Of a stretch of DNA of 64,000 bases, positions 1 to 7,934 are shown one piece after another. The translations under genes were made by a program, and so were the position numbers. The notes beneath the pieces were generated by a model. It saw nothing but the letters and a program-made list of their open reading frames with translations. It searched no databases and was not told the DNA's origin. Source of the stretch: Cellulomonas fimi (GTDB lineage: Bacteria; Actinomycetota; Actinomycetes; Actinomycetales; Cellulomonadaceae); NCBI RefSeq assembly GCF_012952065.1, contig NZ_JABCJJ010000001.1:1-64000 (forward strand), written 5' to 3'. The stretch's first letter is position 1. Each line of letters starts with the position of its first letter.

Positions 1-1
1 C

Positions 2-1381
2 GCGGCTGCCGGTGGCGCGGCTGCCGGAGCGGCCGCGGGTGGCGCGGCTGCCGGAGCGGCCGGCGGTGCCGCCGTGGGTGGTGCTGCGACGGCCGGCGGG
101 GTTGCCGGCGGCCTGGCTGCGGGTGGAGCGGCTGTCGGTGGTGCGACGGCGGGTGGAGCGGCTGTCGGTGGGGCGGCGGCAGGACTCGGCGGGCTGTCGG
201 GGGCCGGCCTGCTGGGCGGCGCGGGTGTGCTGGGGTCGACCGGGACGGCGGGCATCCTCACCGGAGTCGGGAGCGTCGCAGGGGCCACGGCGGCTACGGC
301 TGCGACCGTGGGCACCGTCGCGGCGTCGGGCCCGGCCGGCGTCATGAGCGCGGTGGTCGCTGGGGTGGTGGGGGCATCTCTCGCGGTCGGTGGCGCGACG
401 GGTGCGTTCACGGAGGACAACCGTTCCGCGCGGCACGCGACAACCGTCGCCGCTGCGGAGCGAGCACCTGCGGCGGCGACGCCGGTGGTCGCCGGCGCGC
501 CGGTCCAGGTGCCCGTCCCCGGGCAGCCCTCGCCGAGCGCGGGCACCAGCGGGCAGCCCTCGCCGAGGGCGGGCACCAGCGCCGCCGACGACCTCAGGCC
601 CGCAGCAGAGCCGACTCCACCCGCATCGACGGGCACGACGACGGCCAGCGGGCCGACCGCGGCGCCGGAGGCCGCTCCGGCCGGCGAGCCGACGCCGACC
701 GCCGAGCCAGAGCCTGTGCTCCCGCCCGCGGATCCAGCACCTGCCGAGCCTCTACCCGCAGACCCGGTGCCGGCCGACCCGCCGCCTACGGACCCAGCTC
801 CCGCGGGGACCCCTTCCGCGGGGAACCCTTCCGCGGGGAACCCTTCCGCGAAGAACCCGGCCGCGGAGAACCCGGCCGCGGAGAACCCGGCCGCGGAGAA
901 CCCGGCCTCCGAGGGGAGCCCACCGGCCGCCGATCCGGCGTCGTCCGGCGAGTCCCGGCCGTCGGGCGACGCGCCGACGTCGGGTGATCCCGGCGTCGGA
1001 GGCGGTGCGGCGACCCCTGCCTCGTTCGACGCCGCACCCGCCGCCGACCTCGTGCTCACGGCCGGTCGCCTCGGTGATCTGGCGTTCGTCATCGCGAATC
1101 GCGGCTCTCTGGCGGCCTTCGGCGTCACCGCCCTGCTCGACCTGCCCCACGGCGTCAGCTTCGCCGATCCCGAGACGTCACCGTGGGCCTGCGACGGCGG
1201 GCCGAGCGAGGTGCTGTGCCGGCTCCCGCAGCTGGCGGGACGCTCGGCCGTTGGCTTGGTCGTGACGGTCGCCGCCTCCGAGACCGTGGACGCCACCGCG
1301 GCGGCCGGCCTCGGGCTCACGCTCCGCTCCGGCGAGGTGTCGGAGCAGTACCGGATGGTCGTGGCGATCGGCGCGGTGTGA
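2..1381 (+). CDS. Ala/Gly/Pro-rich low-complexity surface-type protein (5' end outside window)
   Basis: The frame is already open at base 2, so the true start lies upstream. The visible N-part is almost pure Ala/Gly/Val with GGA repeats. About 150 residues in, a hydrophobic stretch precedes a long Pro/Ala/Thr/Glu/Asp region with degenerate repeats such as NPAAENPAAENP (15-bp DNA units near 840-900). The last ~110 residues look folded, with alternating hydrophobic residues and two Cys (WACDGG, EVLCRLP), resembling a DUF11-type beta-sandwich of cell-surface proteins. I do not recognise a specific family. It converges on nrdB with a 59-bp gap. A surface or wall-spanning role is inference from composition. 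Confidence 0.6.
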   Translation, partial: AAAGGAAAGAAAGGAAAGAAGGAAVGGAATAGGVAGGLAAGGAAVGGATAGGAAVGGAAAGLGGLSGAGLLGGAGVLGSTGTAGILTGVGSVAGATAATAATVGTVAASGPAGVMSAVVAGVVGASLAVGGATGAFTEDNRSARHATTVAAAERAPAAATPVVAGAPVQVPVPGQPSPSAGTSGQPSPRAGTSAADDLRPAAEPTPPASTGTTTASGPTAAPEAAPAGEPTPTAEPEPVLPPADPAPAEPLPADPVPADPPPTDPAPAGTPSAGNPSAGNPSAKNPAAENPAAENPAAENPASEGSPPAADPASSGESRPSGDAPTSGDPGVGGGAATPASFDAAPAADLVLTAGRLGDLAFVIANRGSLAAFGVTALLDLPHGVSFADPETSPWACDGGPSEVLCRLPQLAGRSAVGLVVTVAASETVDATAAAGLGLTLRSGEVSEQYRMVVAIGAV

Positions 1382-1440
1382 CCGTGCCACGCGTCTCCGT
1401 CGCAGCCACCGGGTGCTACGGCGCACCGGGTGCGGGGGCG

Positions 1441-2430
1441 TCAGCTCCCTGATCGCGCGTTGACCTCGTAGGAGGTGTTCGTGGCCTCGAAGAAGTTGAC
1501 GAGCTGCAGGGTGTCGTTGGCGGCAGCCATCCACTTCGCGGGGTTTGACACCCTGTAGTGCGGGTCGAAGCCGAGCTCCTCGAGGCGACGGTCGGCCAGG
1601 TACTTGACGTACTGGTTCACGTACTCGGCGTTGAGGCCGAGGATCCCGTTCGGCAGCAGGTCGCGGTTGTACTGCTCCTCCATCACCACGGCGTCGAGGA
1701 TCATCTGGCGGATCTCGTCCGCGAACTCCTGCGTCTGCAGGTCCTCGTTCTCCTCGAGCACCGTGAGGATGAGGTTGATCCCGAACTTCAGGTGCAGGGA
1801 CTCGTCCCGGACGATCCAGTCCATGAGCGACCCGAAGTTCCGGAGCAGGTTCCGCTGCCGAAAGCTCAGCGCCACCATGAACCCCGAGTAGAACCAGATG
1901 CCCTCGAGGATGATGTTGTACGCGACGAGGTTCCGGACGAAGTCCCGTTTGCCCTCCGTCGTCGTGATGTCGAGCCGCTCTTCCGTCATGCGCTTGATGT
2001 ACTTCACCTCGAAGGCCTCCTTGGCGGCCATCGAGGGAACCGTGACGTGCGACTCGTACGCCTCGGTCCGGTCGATCGGGAACGTCTCGAGGACGTACTC
2101 GAACGACATGCAGTGGTTGGCCTCCTCCCACATCTGCTTCGCGAGGTACAGGTGCGCCTCGGGAGCGTTGATGTAGGGGTACACGCCGAACGCGAGCGCC
2201 TTGTTCACGAGGAGCTCGTTGGGGTTGAAGTACGACATCAGGAACGTGACGGCGTGCTTCTCCTGGTCCGTCATGCGCTTGAAGTCCGCGAGGTCCTCGC
2301 CGAGCTGGATCTCGTTCGGGAACCACGTGTTCGCGACGGCCTGCTCGTACAGGTCCATGGCCCACTGGTACCGGACCGGCTTGAGCAGCAGGCCTTCCGA
2401 GATCCCGGTGCCGAGCATCTGGTGAGACAA
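1441..2430 (-). CDS. nrdB: Ribonucleotide reductase beta subunit, class Ic-like (Phe at radical site)
   Basis: Small (R2) subunit of class I ribonucleotide reductase, which generates the radical used by NrdA to reduce ribonucleotides. It has 329 residues, close to the family norm. The metal ligands can be placed against E. coli NrdB: E72 (Asp84 in E. coli), E103, H106, E176, E210 and H213. The residue four after H106, where the radical Tyr122 sits in class Ia, is Phe110 (motif EEANHCMSF). Phe here plus Glu as first ligand is the pattern of class Ic (Chlamydia-type Mn/Fe) enzymes. A Tyr near the C-terminus that could relay the radical is present. The start is TTG at 2430, chosen because AAGGAG lies at the right distance upstream. 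It lies 71 bp downstream of nrdA and is probably cotranscribed. Confidence 0.93.
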   Translation of the reverse strand: MSHQMLGTGISEGLLLKPVRYQWAMDLYEQAVANTWFPNEIQLGEDLADFKRMTDQEKHAVTFLMSYFNPNELLVNKALAFGVYPYINAPEAHLYLAKQMWEEANHCMSFEYVLETFPIDRTEAYESHVTVPSMAAKEAFEVKYIKRMTEERLDITTTEGKRDFVRNLVAYNIILEGIWFYSGFMVALSFRQRNLLRNFGSLMDWIVRDESLHLKFGINLILTVLEENEDLQTQEFADEIRQMILDAVVMEEQYNRDLLPNGILGLNAEYVNQYVKYLADRRLEELGFDPHYRVSNPAKWMAAANDTLQLVNFFEATNTSYEVNARSGS

Positions 2431-2501
2431 GAGGTTCTCCTTCGGGTGCGGCGGCCGACCGGAGGGGAGCCGGCCGCCGGCGGGCGGGGACGGTCAGGTG
2501 G

Positions 2502-5500
2502 CTACTGGCACGAGTCGCACTGCAGCCGTTCCATGGGGTCGACCGGGCAGGCGACGCCGTCGACCATCTCGAGGTCGTCCTGCCCGGTCGGGACGGGCTC
2601 GATCGCGGGAAGGGCTGCGACCCCGTTCGGGACGGTGAAGCCCGACGGCGCGGCCTCAGCAGGGACAGGACCAGGCGCGGGAGCAGCGGCGGCAGCCGGA
2701 GCCGGTTGAGCTACAGGGGCCGAGGCGGTTGGCGACGCCACCGCGCCGAAGCCGCGCGCACGTGTCCGCGGAGCGGGGACGGCACCCGCTGCACCGTCGA
2801 CCGGGTTCACGGGGTCGATCGGAACGGAGTCGACCCGAACGGCATCGACCGGAACGGCGTCGACGGAACCAGCGCCGACCGGACCAGCGCCGACCGATTC
2901 GACCGCATCGGCCGGGGCGGCGGGCGCCGTCGTGCCCGTGGCCTTGCCGAAGCCGAATCCCCGGCGCGGTGACGGCGACGCGGAGGTCGCGGTCGGCGCC
3001 GGGACCGTGCCGATCGGCGTGCCCGACGGTCGCGCCTCCGCCTTGTTGACCCGCACGGTCGACTGCTCCGCCGTGTGCCGCGGCTTCACGTGGAGGTAGT
3101 ACGTCGTCTTGACGCCGCGCTCCCAGGCCGCGGAGTAGAGCCTCGCCATCTGGGAGACGTCGCGCGTCTCGAGGTAGATGTTCCGGCTGATCGCCTGGTC
3201 GATCCACTTCTGGGCCCGGGCCGCGACCTCGATGAACGCGTACGGGGTGAGCTGGAACGACGTCCTGTAGACCTCGCGCAGGTGGTCGGGCACGCCGGGG
3301 ACCTGGCTCAGGTCACCCTGGGCGGCGAGCAGGTGGTCCCGCACCTGCTCCCAGAGACCGAGCCGCTGCAGGTCGTGGACCAGGTTGCGGTTCACCTCGA
3401 GGAACTTCCCGGAGCTGGTCGCCCGCGAGAAGATCTGCGAGAACTGCGGGTCGAGCCCCGGCGTCGTGCCTGCGACGAGGCCGATCGACGCCGTCGGAGC
3501 GATCGCCATGAGCGTCGCGTTCCGCATCCCGGCGCGAACCTTCTCCCGCAGCACGTCCCAGTCGAGGCGCATGGTGCGGTCGACCTGGACGGGCACGCCG
3601 CGGTCGGCCTCGACCCGGGCGATCGTGTCGAACGGGACCAGCCCCTTCGACCAGCCCGACCCCTCGAAGTGCGCGTACGACCCGCGCTCGCGCGCGAGAC
3701 CGGCGCTCGCGTCGATCGCGTGGTAGCTGATGAACTCGACGAGCTCGTCGATCAGCGCGTACGCCTCCTCGGACTCGTACGCGTAGCCGAGCCGCTCGGT
3801 CACGTCGGTGAAGCCCATGATCCCGAGCCCGACGGCGCGGTTCTCCCTGTTCGCGTGCTCCGACTCGGAGACCGAGGACAGCGTGATGTCGACGAGGTTG
3901 TCGAGCTGCCGGACGGCGAGCTCGACCGACGTCCTCATGCGGTCCCAGTCGAAGGCCAGGGCGCCGGGCTCTCCGCCCTCGGTGCCCGGCGCGGGCACGA
4001 GGTGCTCGGAGAGGTTGATCGACGCGAGGTTGCAGACCGCGATGTTGTCCCGGTCCTGGGGCAGGCAGATCTCGGTGCAGAGGTTCGAGAGGTGGATCGT
4101 GCCCGTGTTGTCGTTGAGCGCCCGGAGGTTGATCGTGTCCTTCCACGTCAGCCACGGGTGCGACGTGGTCTGGAGCGTCACGAGGATCGCGTTGTACTGC
4201 TCGCGCGCCTTGATGCGCTTGAACGCGCGCATGCGGCCCGCCTCGGCCATCGACACGTAGGAGGCGTACCGCTCCGAGAACGCGGAGCCGACCAGCTCGA
4301 CGAGGTCGGGCGTCTCAGCCGGGTCGAACAGGTACCAGTCGGCGTCGGCCGCGACGCGCTTCATGAACTCGTCAGAGATCCACACGGCGGTGTTGGCCGT
4401 GCGCGTGCGCCGGTACGGGTCGCCCGAGTTCTGACGCAGGTCCAGGAACTGGTCGAAGTCGAGGTGCCAGTTCTCCATGTAGAACGCCAGCGCGCCGAAC
4501 TTCTTGCCCCCGCGCGAGACCGCGCGGAGCGTCGAGTCGATCGTGTGCATGAACGGGATCGGGCCCGTCGACGCCGTGTTGTTGGACCGGATCGGCGACC
4601 CCTCGGACCGCAGCTTGGTGACCGACAGCCCGATGCCGCCGGTCCCCTTGGTCAGCCACATCACGTCACGAACGGACTTCGCGATGTGCTCGATGTCGTC
4701 CTCCATCTGCATGACGAAGCAGTTGGAGAGCTGGGGGTAGGACGTGCCCGCGTTGACCAGGGTCGACCCGGCCGGCAGGTAGTCGAGGCGCGAGATCTTG
4801 TCGTAGAAGCGGATCGCCCACTGCGTCGGTTCCGTCTCGTTCAGCGCGAGCCCCATCGACACGCGCATCCAGAAGTACTGCGGCACCTCGAGCGCGCGGC
4901 CCTTGCGGTCGTTGATCATGTAGCGGTTCCGCATGGTGACCGTGCCGATGTAGCGCAGCAGGTCGTCACGCGACGGGTCGATCGCCGCGGCGAGGCGGTC
5001 GAGGTCGAAGTGGGTGACCAGCCGCTCGTCGAGCAGGCCCTGCTCGACGGCTTCGCGGATGTAGCCGGGGAAGCGCGCCCGGTGCAGCAGCACCATCTCG
5101 ACGTCGCTCTCGTAGTTGCCCAGCACGCGCTTGTTGATCACCTTGCGCAGCAGTCGGGCGGCGATCGTGTCGAAGTCGGGGTCGTCCTTGACGTTCTGGA
5201 CCGCGACGCCGATGGCGGCCTCGTCGAGCTGCTCGGTGGTGATCCCGTCGAAGAGCGTGATGGCGAGCTCGGCCGCGACCTGCATCGCCTTCGCGACGTG
5301 GTCGTCGAGGCCCGCCGCAGCCTTCACGATCGCCTGGTTGATCTTGTCCGCGTTGTAGAGCTCGCGGGTGCCGTCGCGCTTGGTGACGTGGATCTGCCCG
5401 GGCTTCGCGCTGTCGAGCGGCGAGCTCGGCTCCGAGGTCCCGGGGGCGCCCGCCCCCGAGGTCCCGGGGGCCCCCGCCCCCGAGGCGCCGCCGGGGCTGA

Positions 5501-5543
5501 CGGCGGCGGTCAGGGCGTCCTTGGACGGGTCGGTGATGGTCAC
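2502..5543 (-). CDS. nrdA: Ribonucleotide reductase alpha subunit with long low-complexity linker
   Basis: Large catalytic (R1) subunit, 1013 residues, GTG start. Order: a 45-residue Ala/Gly/Pro N-terminal tail with a duplicated GAGAPGTS, an ATP-cone allosteric domain (about 50-140), then the 10-stranded barrel. Visible active-site motifs are LSNCFVMQ (first redox Cys), NLCTEICLPQD (thiyl Cys and Glu) and AVCNLASINL (second redox Cys). The protein ends in CDSCQ, the C-terminal Cys pair that re-reduces the active site. Between the core and this tail is a roughly 144-residue Pro/Ala/Val-rich linker (about 842-985) with VDAVPVDAV-like repeats, much longer than the flexible tail of typical R1. 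It is upstream of nrdB on the same strand. Control sites are proposed at 5683-5765. Confidence 0.95.
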   Translation of the reverse strand: MTITDPSKDALTAAVSPGGASGAGAPGTSGAGAPGTSEPSSPLDSAKPGQIHVTKRDGTRELYNADKINQAIVKAAAGLDDHVAKAMQVAAELAITLFDGITTEQLDEAAIGVAVQNVKDDPDFDTIAARLLRKVINKRVLGNYESDVEMVLLHRARFPGYIREAVEQGLLDERLVTHFDLDRLAAAIDPSRDDLLRYIGTVTMRNRYMINDRKGRALEVPQYFWMRVSMGLALNETEPTQWAIRFYDKISRLDYLPAGSTLVNAGTSYPQLSNCFVMQMEDDIEHIAKSVRDVMWLTKGTGGIGLSVTKLRSEGSPIRSNNTASTGPIPFMHTIDSTLRAVSRGGKKFGALAFYMENWHLDFDQFLDLRQNSGDPYRRTRTANTAVWISDEFMKRVAADADWYLFDPAETPDLVELVGSAFSERYASYVSMAEAGRMRAFKRIKAREQYNAILVTLQTTSHPWLTWKDTINLRALNDNTGTIHLSNLCTEICLPQDRDNIAVCNLASINLSEHLVPAPGTEGGEPGALAFDWDRMRTSVELAVRQLDNLVDITLSSVSESEHANRENRAVGLGIMGFTDVTERLGYAYESEEAYALIDELVEFISYHAIDASAGLARERGSYAHFEGSGWSKGLVPFDTIARVEADRGVPVQVDRTMRLDWDVLREKVRAGMRNATLMAIAPTASIGLVAGTTPGLDPQFSQIFSRATSSGKFLEVNRNLVHDLQRLGLWEQVRDHLLAAQGDLSQVPGVPDHLREVYRTSFQLTPYAFIEVAARAQKWIDQAISRNIYLETRDVSQMARLYSAAWERGVKTTYYLHVKPRHTAEQSTVRVNKAEARPSGTPIGTVPAPTATSASPSPRRGFGFGKATGTTAPAAPADAVESVGAGPVGAGSVDAVPVDAVRVDSVPIDPVNPVDGAAGAVPAPRTRARGFGAVASPTASAPVAQPAPAAAAAPAPGPVPAEAAPSGFTVPNGVAALPAIEPVPTGQDDLEMVDGVACPVDPMERLQCDSCQ

Positions 5544-5682
5544 GGCGCTAGGTCCTCGCGACTGCTGGTGATGAACGACCCGGGCGGGCCGACTGGCTTC
5601 GACGGTCGGTCACCGGTCAGTACCCGGCACGCGATCTGGACGACGACGCTATCCCGCGACCGGTCTCGGGGCAATGACCGGC

Positions 5683-5730
5683 GCGCTAGATGTAGTGGTC
5701 TCATGAACAACCACCCACAACATGTGCGTA
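5683..5730 (-). promoter_or_regulatory. Tandem NrdR-box-like pair upstream of nrdA
   Basis: Box 1 (5683-5698, gcgctagatgtagtgg) read on the minus strand matches 12 of 16 bases of the NrdR-box form acactatatctagtgt. Box 2 (5715-5730, ccacaacatgtgcgta) keeps one good half-site (CACAACAT) and matches 8 of 16. Their centres are exactly 32 bp apart, the helical-phase spacing usual for paired NrdR boxes, and they lie 140-190 bp upstream of the nrdA start. Box 2 alone would not be convincing; the spacing is the main support. The site would let NrdR repress nrdAB when dATP is high. Confidence 0.5.
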
Positions 5731-5746
5731 TTCCTGTGCACGGCAT

Positions 5747-5765
5747 TGTGGATCGCTGTGGACGA
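5747..5765 (+). promoter_or_regulatory. Two adjacent DnaA-box-like sequences
   Basis: TGTGGATCG (5747-5755) and TGTGGACGA (5757-5765) match the DnaA boxes TGTGGATAA and TGTGGACAA at 7/9 and 8/9. They are in the same orientation, 10 bp apart, and just upstream of the NrdR-like pair in the nrdA control region. E. coli nrdAB is known to be controlled by DnaA as well as NrdR, so the position makes sense. Nine-base motifs occur by chance, so this is tentative. Confidence 0.3.
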
Positions 5766-5917
5766 CCGTGGCTGAGCTGTGCATACGTCCCATCGTCCTC
5801 CGAGGGTCTGACATCGTCGGCCCAGCCCGGGCGCACCGGCGTCCCGGCGGATCGAGACGCGCTGTCCGCCTGATGGACACAGTCATCCCACGACTTGCCG
5901 CGTGCGACACTGGGCGC

Positions 5918-5998
5918 ATGCCTCCCACCCGGACCACTGCTCGCTGCGCGGCGACTGCCGCGGGGCGAATGTGCTGCCCGGGCACGCGCTGCTGTTGA
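5918..5998 (+). CDS. Cys-rich leader peptide (candidate cysteine attenuator uORF)
   Basis: A 26-codon reading frame with five Cys codons at positions 10, 19, 20, 25 and 26, ending in Cys-Cys-stop (GTRCC). It lies 145 bp upstream of metN. The -10-like GACACT (5906-5911) ends six bases before the ATG, so transcription would start at or next to the A of ATG and the mRNA would be leaderless; no Shine-Dalgarno is visible. Cys-rich uORFs that stall ribosomes when Cys-tRNA is scarce are known upstream of sulfur genes in mycobacteria and other actinobacteria. This peptide, followed by GC hairpins and a sulfur amino-acid importer, fits that type. Function is inferred. Confidence 0.65.
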   Translation: MPPTRTTARCAATAAGRMCCPGTRCC

Positions 5999-6011
5999 GC
6001 TGAGCGCTCCC

Positions 6012-6052
6012 GCGGCGCGCTGAGCAGCGCCGCTCCGGACGGTCCGCCGTCC
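6012..6052 (+). promoter_or_regulatory. GC hairpins between Cys leader and metN (attenuator-like)
   Basis: Two dyads follow the leader stop codon: GCGGCG (6012-6017) with CGCCGC (6028-6033), and GGACGG (6037-6042), loop TCCG, CCGTCC (6047-6052), which runs into C-rich sequence. They begin 14 nt after the leader peptide stop, so a ribosome halted at the terminal Cys codons could change their folding. No alternative antiterminator was computed. Confidence 0.4.
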
Positions 6053-6142
6053 CCCGACCCGCCCCCGGCACAGCCGCCACGCGACCCGCACCCGGCCACC
6101 GCGCCGTCGTCGGCCGCCCCACCGCACCCCCGCGAGGACCTC

Positions 6143-7177
6143 ATGAGCGAGCCCCGAGGCGCACGCCCGCAGATCGAGCCCCAGGGCGCGCGCCCGCAGA
6201 TCGAGCTGCGTGCGCTGCGCAAGGTGTACCCGACCCCCGGCCGCGACGTCGTCGCGCTCGACGGCATCGACCTGAGCGTGCCGCGCGGGGCGATCCACGG
6301 GATCGTCGGTCGTTCCGGTGCGGGGAAGTCGACGCTGATCCGCTGCCTCACCGGGCTCGAGCGGCCGACGTCGGGGTCGGTCACGGTGGACGGCGAGGTG
6401 CTCTCCGACCTGCCCGAGTCGCGCCTGCGCAGCGCGCGCCGGCGTATCGGCATGGTGTTCCAGCACGTCAACCTGTTCGACTCGCGCACGATCGCGGCGA
6501 ACGTGGCGTACCCGCTCGAGGTCGCCGGGGTGCCGAAGGCGCAACGTGCCGTCCGGGTCGCCGAGCTCCTCGACCTCGTCGGGCTGGGCGAGCGGGCCGA
6601 CGCCTACCCCGCGCAGCTCTCGGGCGGCCAGAAGCAGCGCGTCGGCATCGCCCGCGCGCTCGCGACCGAGCCGGCGGTGCTGCTGTGCGACGAGCCGACG
6701 TCGGCGCTCGACTCCGCGACGACGCGCCAGATCCTCGCCCTCATCCGCGACCTGCGCGACCGGCTCGGGATCACGGTCGTGCTCATCACCCACGAGATGG
6801 GGGTGGTCCGCGAGATCTGCGACTCGGTGACGCTGCTCGAGCACGGGCGCGTCGTCGAGCACGGGCCGCTCGGTGAGGTGGTCGGTGCGTACGGGTCCCG
6901 GCTCGCGCGCGAGCTGATCCCGGTCCCCGACCTCCCGCTGGGCGACGAGCGCTCGCTCGTCGAGGTGGCCTACTCGACCGACGACGTCGCGACGCACGAC
7001 GTGCTCGCGGCCGTCGCCGACCTGGGCACCCAGGTCGAGATCGCCGCGGGCACGATCGAGACCCTCGCCGGCCGCCGGGTCGGACGGCTCCAGCTCGACC
7101 TGCCCGCCGACGAGGTCACCGCCGCGCTCGGGCGGCTGCACGCGGCCGGCGTCCACGCGGAGGTGGCGACCCGATGA
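6143..7177 (+). CDS. metN: Methionine ABC transporter ATPase MetN
   Basis: ATP-binding subunit of the D/L-methionine importer on the inner face of the membrane; 344 residues. Visible are Walker A GRSGAGKST, signature LSGGQKQRVGIARAL, Walker B VLLCDEPTSALD and the switch His region (LITHEMG). A C-terminal NIL-type regulatory domain (last ~90 residues, ending at the metI overlap) is typical of MetN. An N-terminal duplicated GARPQIE precedes the ABC domain. The ATG follows GAGGA. It overlaps metI by 4 nt and is first of metNIQ. The Cys-rich leader upstream suggests control by sulfur amino-acid supply. Confidence 0.93.
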   Translation: MSEPRGARPQIEPQGARPQIELRALRKVYPTPGRDVVALDGIDLSVPRGAIHGIVGRSGAGKSTLIRCLTGLERPTSGSVTVDGEVLSDLPESRLRSARRRIGMVFQHVNLFDSRTIAANVAYPLEVAGVPKAQRAVRVAELLDLVGLGERADAYPAQLSGGQKQRVGIARALATEPAVLLCDEPTSALDSATTRQILALIRDLRDRLGITVVLITHEMGVVREICDSVTLLEHGRVVEHGPLGEVVGAYGSRLARELIPVPDLPLGDERSLVEVAYSTDDVATHDVLAAVADLGTQVEIAAGTIETLAGRRVGRLQLDLPADEVTAALGRLHAAGVHAEVATR

Positions 7178-7851
7178 GCTGGTGGGACGAGCTCGCGAAC
7201 AACCGCGTCATCCAGCAGATGCTGCCCGAGGCGACCTACGAGACGGTCGCGATGGTCGCGGTGTCCTCGCTGCTGACGGCGCTGGTCGGGCTCCCGCTCG
7301 GCGTGCTGCTCCACGCCACCGCCCCCGGCGGCCTCGCTCCCCAGCGGGTGGTGAGCTCCGTCGTCGGCGTCGTGGTCAACTTCGGGCGGTCGGTGCCGTT
7401 CCTGATCCTCATGATCGCGGTGATCCCGTTCACCCGCTGGGTCGTGGGCACGTCGCTCGGCTGGGAGGCGGCCGTCGTCCCGCTGACCCTCGGAGCGATC
7501 CCGTTCTACGCGCGCCTGGTCGAGACCGCGCTGCGCGAGGTGAGCCCCGGGAAGGTCGAGGCCGCCCGCGTCATGGGCTCGACACGGACCAAGATCATCG
7601 GCGGCGTGCTCGTGCGCGAGGCGCTCCCGGCGATCGTCGCGGGGCTCACGGTGACCGTGATCGCGCTGGTCGGGTACTCCGCCATGGCAGGCGTGATCGG
7701 CGGCGGGGGGCTCGGTGCGCTCGCGATCTCGTACGGCTACCAGCGCTTCGACCCGTCCGTGATGATCGCGTGCGTCGCCGTGATCACCGTCCTCGTCGTG
7801 GCCGTCCAGGTGATCGGGGACCTGACGGCCCGCCGACTCGACCACCGCTGA
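7174..7851 (+). CDS. metI: Methionine ABC transporter permease MetI
   Basis: Membrane channel subunit of the methionine importer, 225 residues with about five transmembrane helices (first at ~20-45). The EAA loop that docks on MetN is visible around GKVEAARVMGSTRTKII. It overlaps metN by 4 nt (ATGA), implying translational coupling, and is followed by metQ. Length is normal for the family. Confidence 0.93.
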   Translation: MSWWDELANNRVIQQMLPEATYETVAMVAVSSLLTALVGLPLGVLLHATAPGGLAPQRVVSSVVGVVVNFGRSVPFLILMIAVIPFTRWVVGTSLGWEAAVVPLTLGAIPFYARLVETALREVSPGKVEAARVMGSTRTKIIGGVLVREALPAIVAGLTVTVIALVGYSAMAGVIGGGGLGALAISYGYQRFDPSVMIACVAVITVLVVAVQVIGDLTARRLDHR

Positions 7852-7934
7852 GGCCGCCCGGACCGACCCGGACGGACGCCGCCCGACCCTCGCCTCGGCG
7901 CCCGCCCGGGCGCTCGTACGAAAGGAACACCTCC

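Noticed and set aside
1382-1440. Terminator between the first gene and nrdB
   Set aside because: CACCGGGTGC direct repeats are present but no convincing long stem was found.
3075-5873. 932-codon plus-strand frame opposite nrdA
   Set aside because: Antisense to a clear NrdA with conserved motifs; its Val/Arg/Asp/Leu-rich sequence is the normal shadow of high-GC coding DNA.
5918-6142. SAM riboswitch before metN
   Set aside because: No conserved SAM-I or SAM-II core seen; the Cys-rich leader explains the region better.
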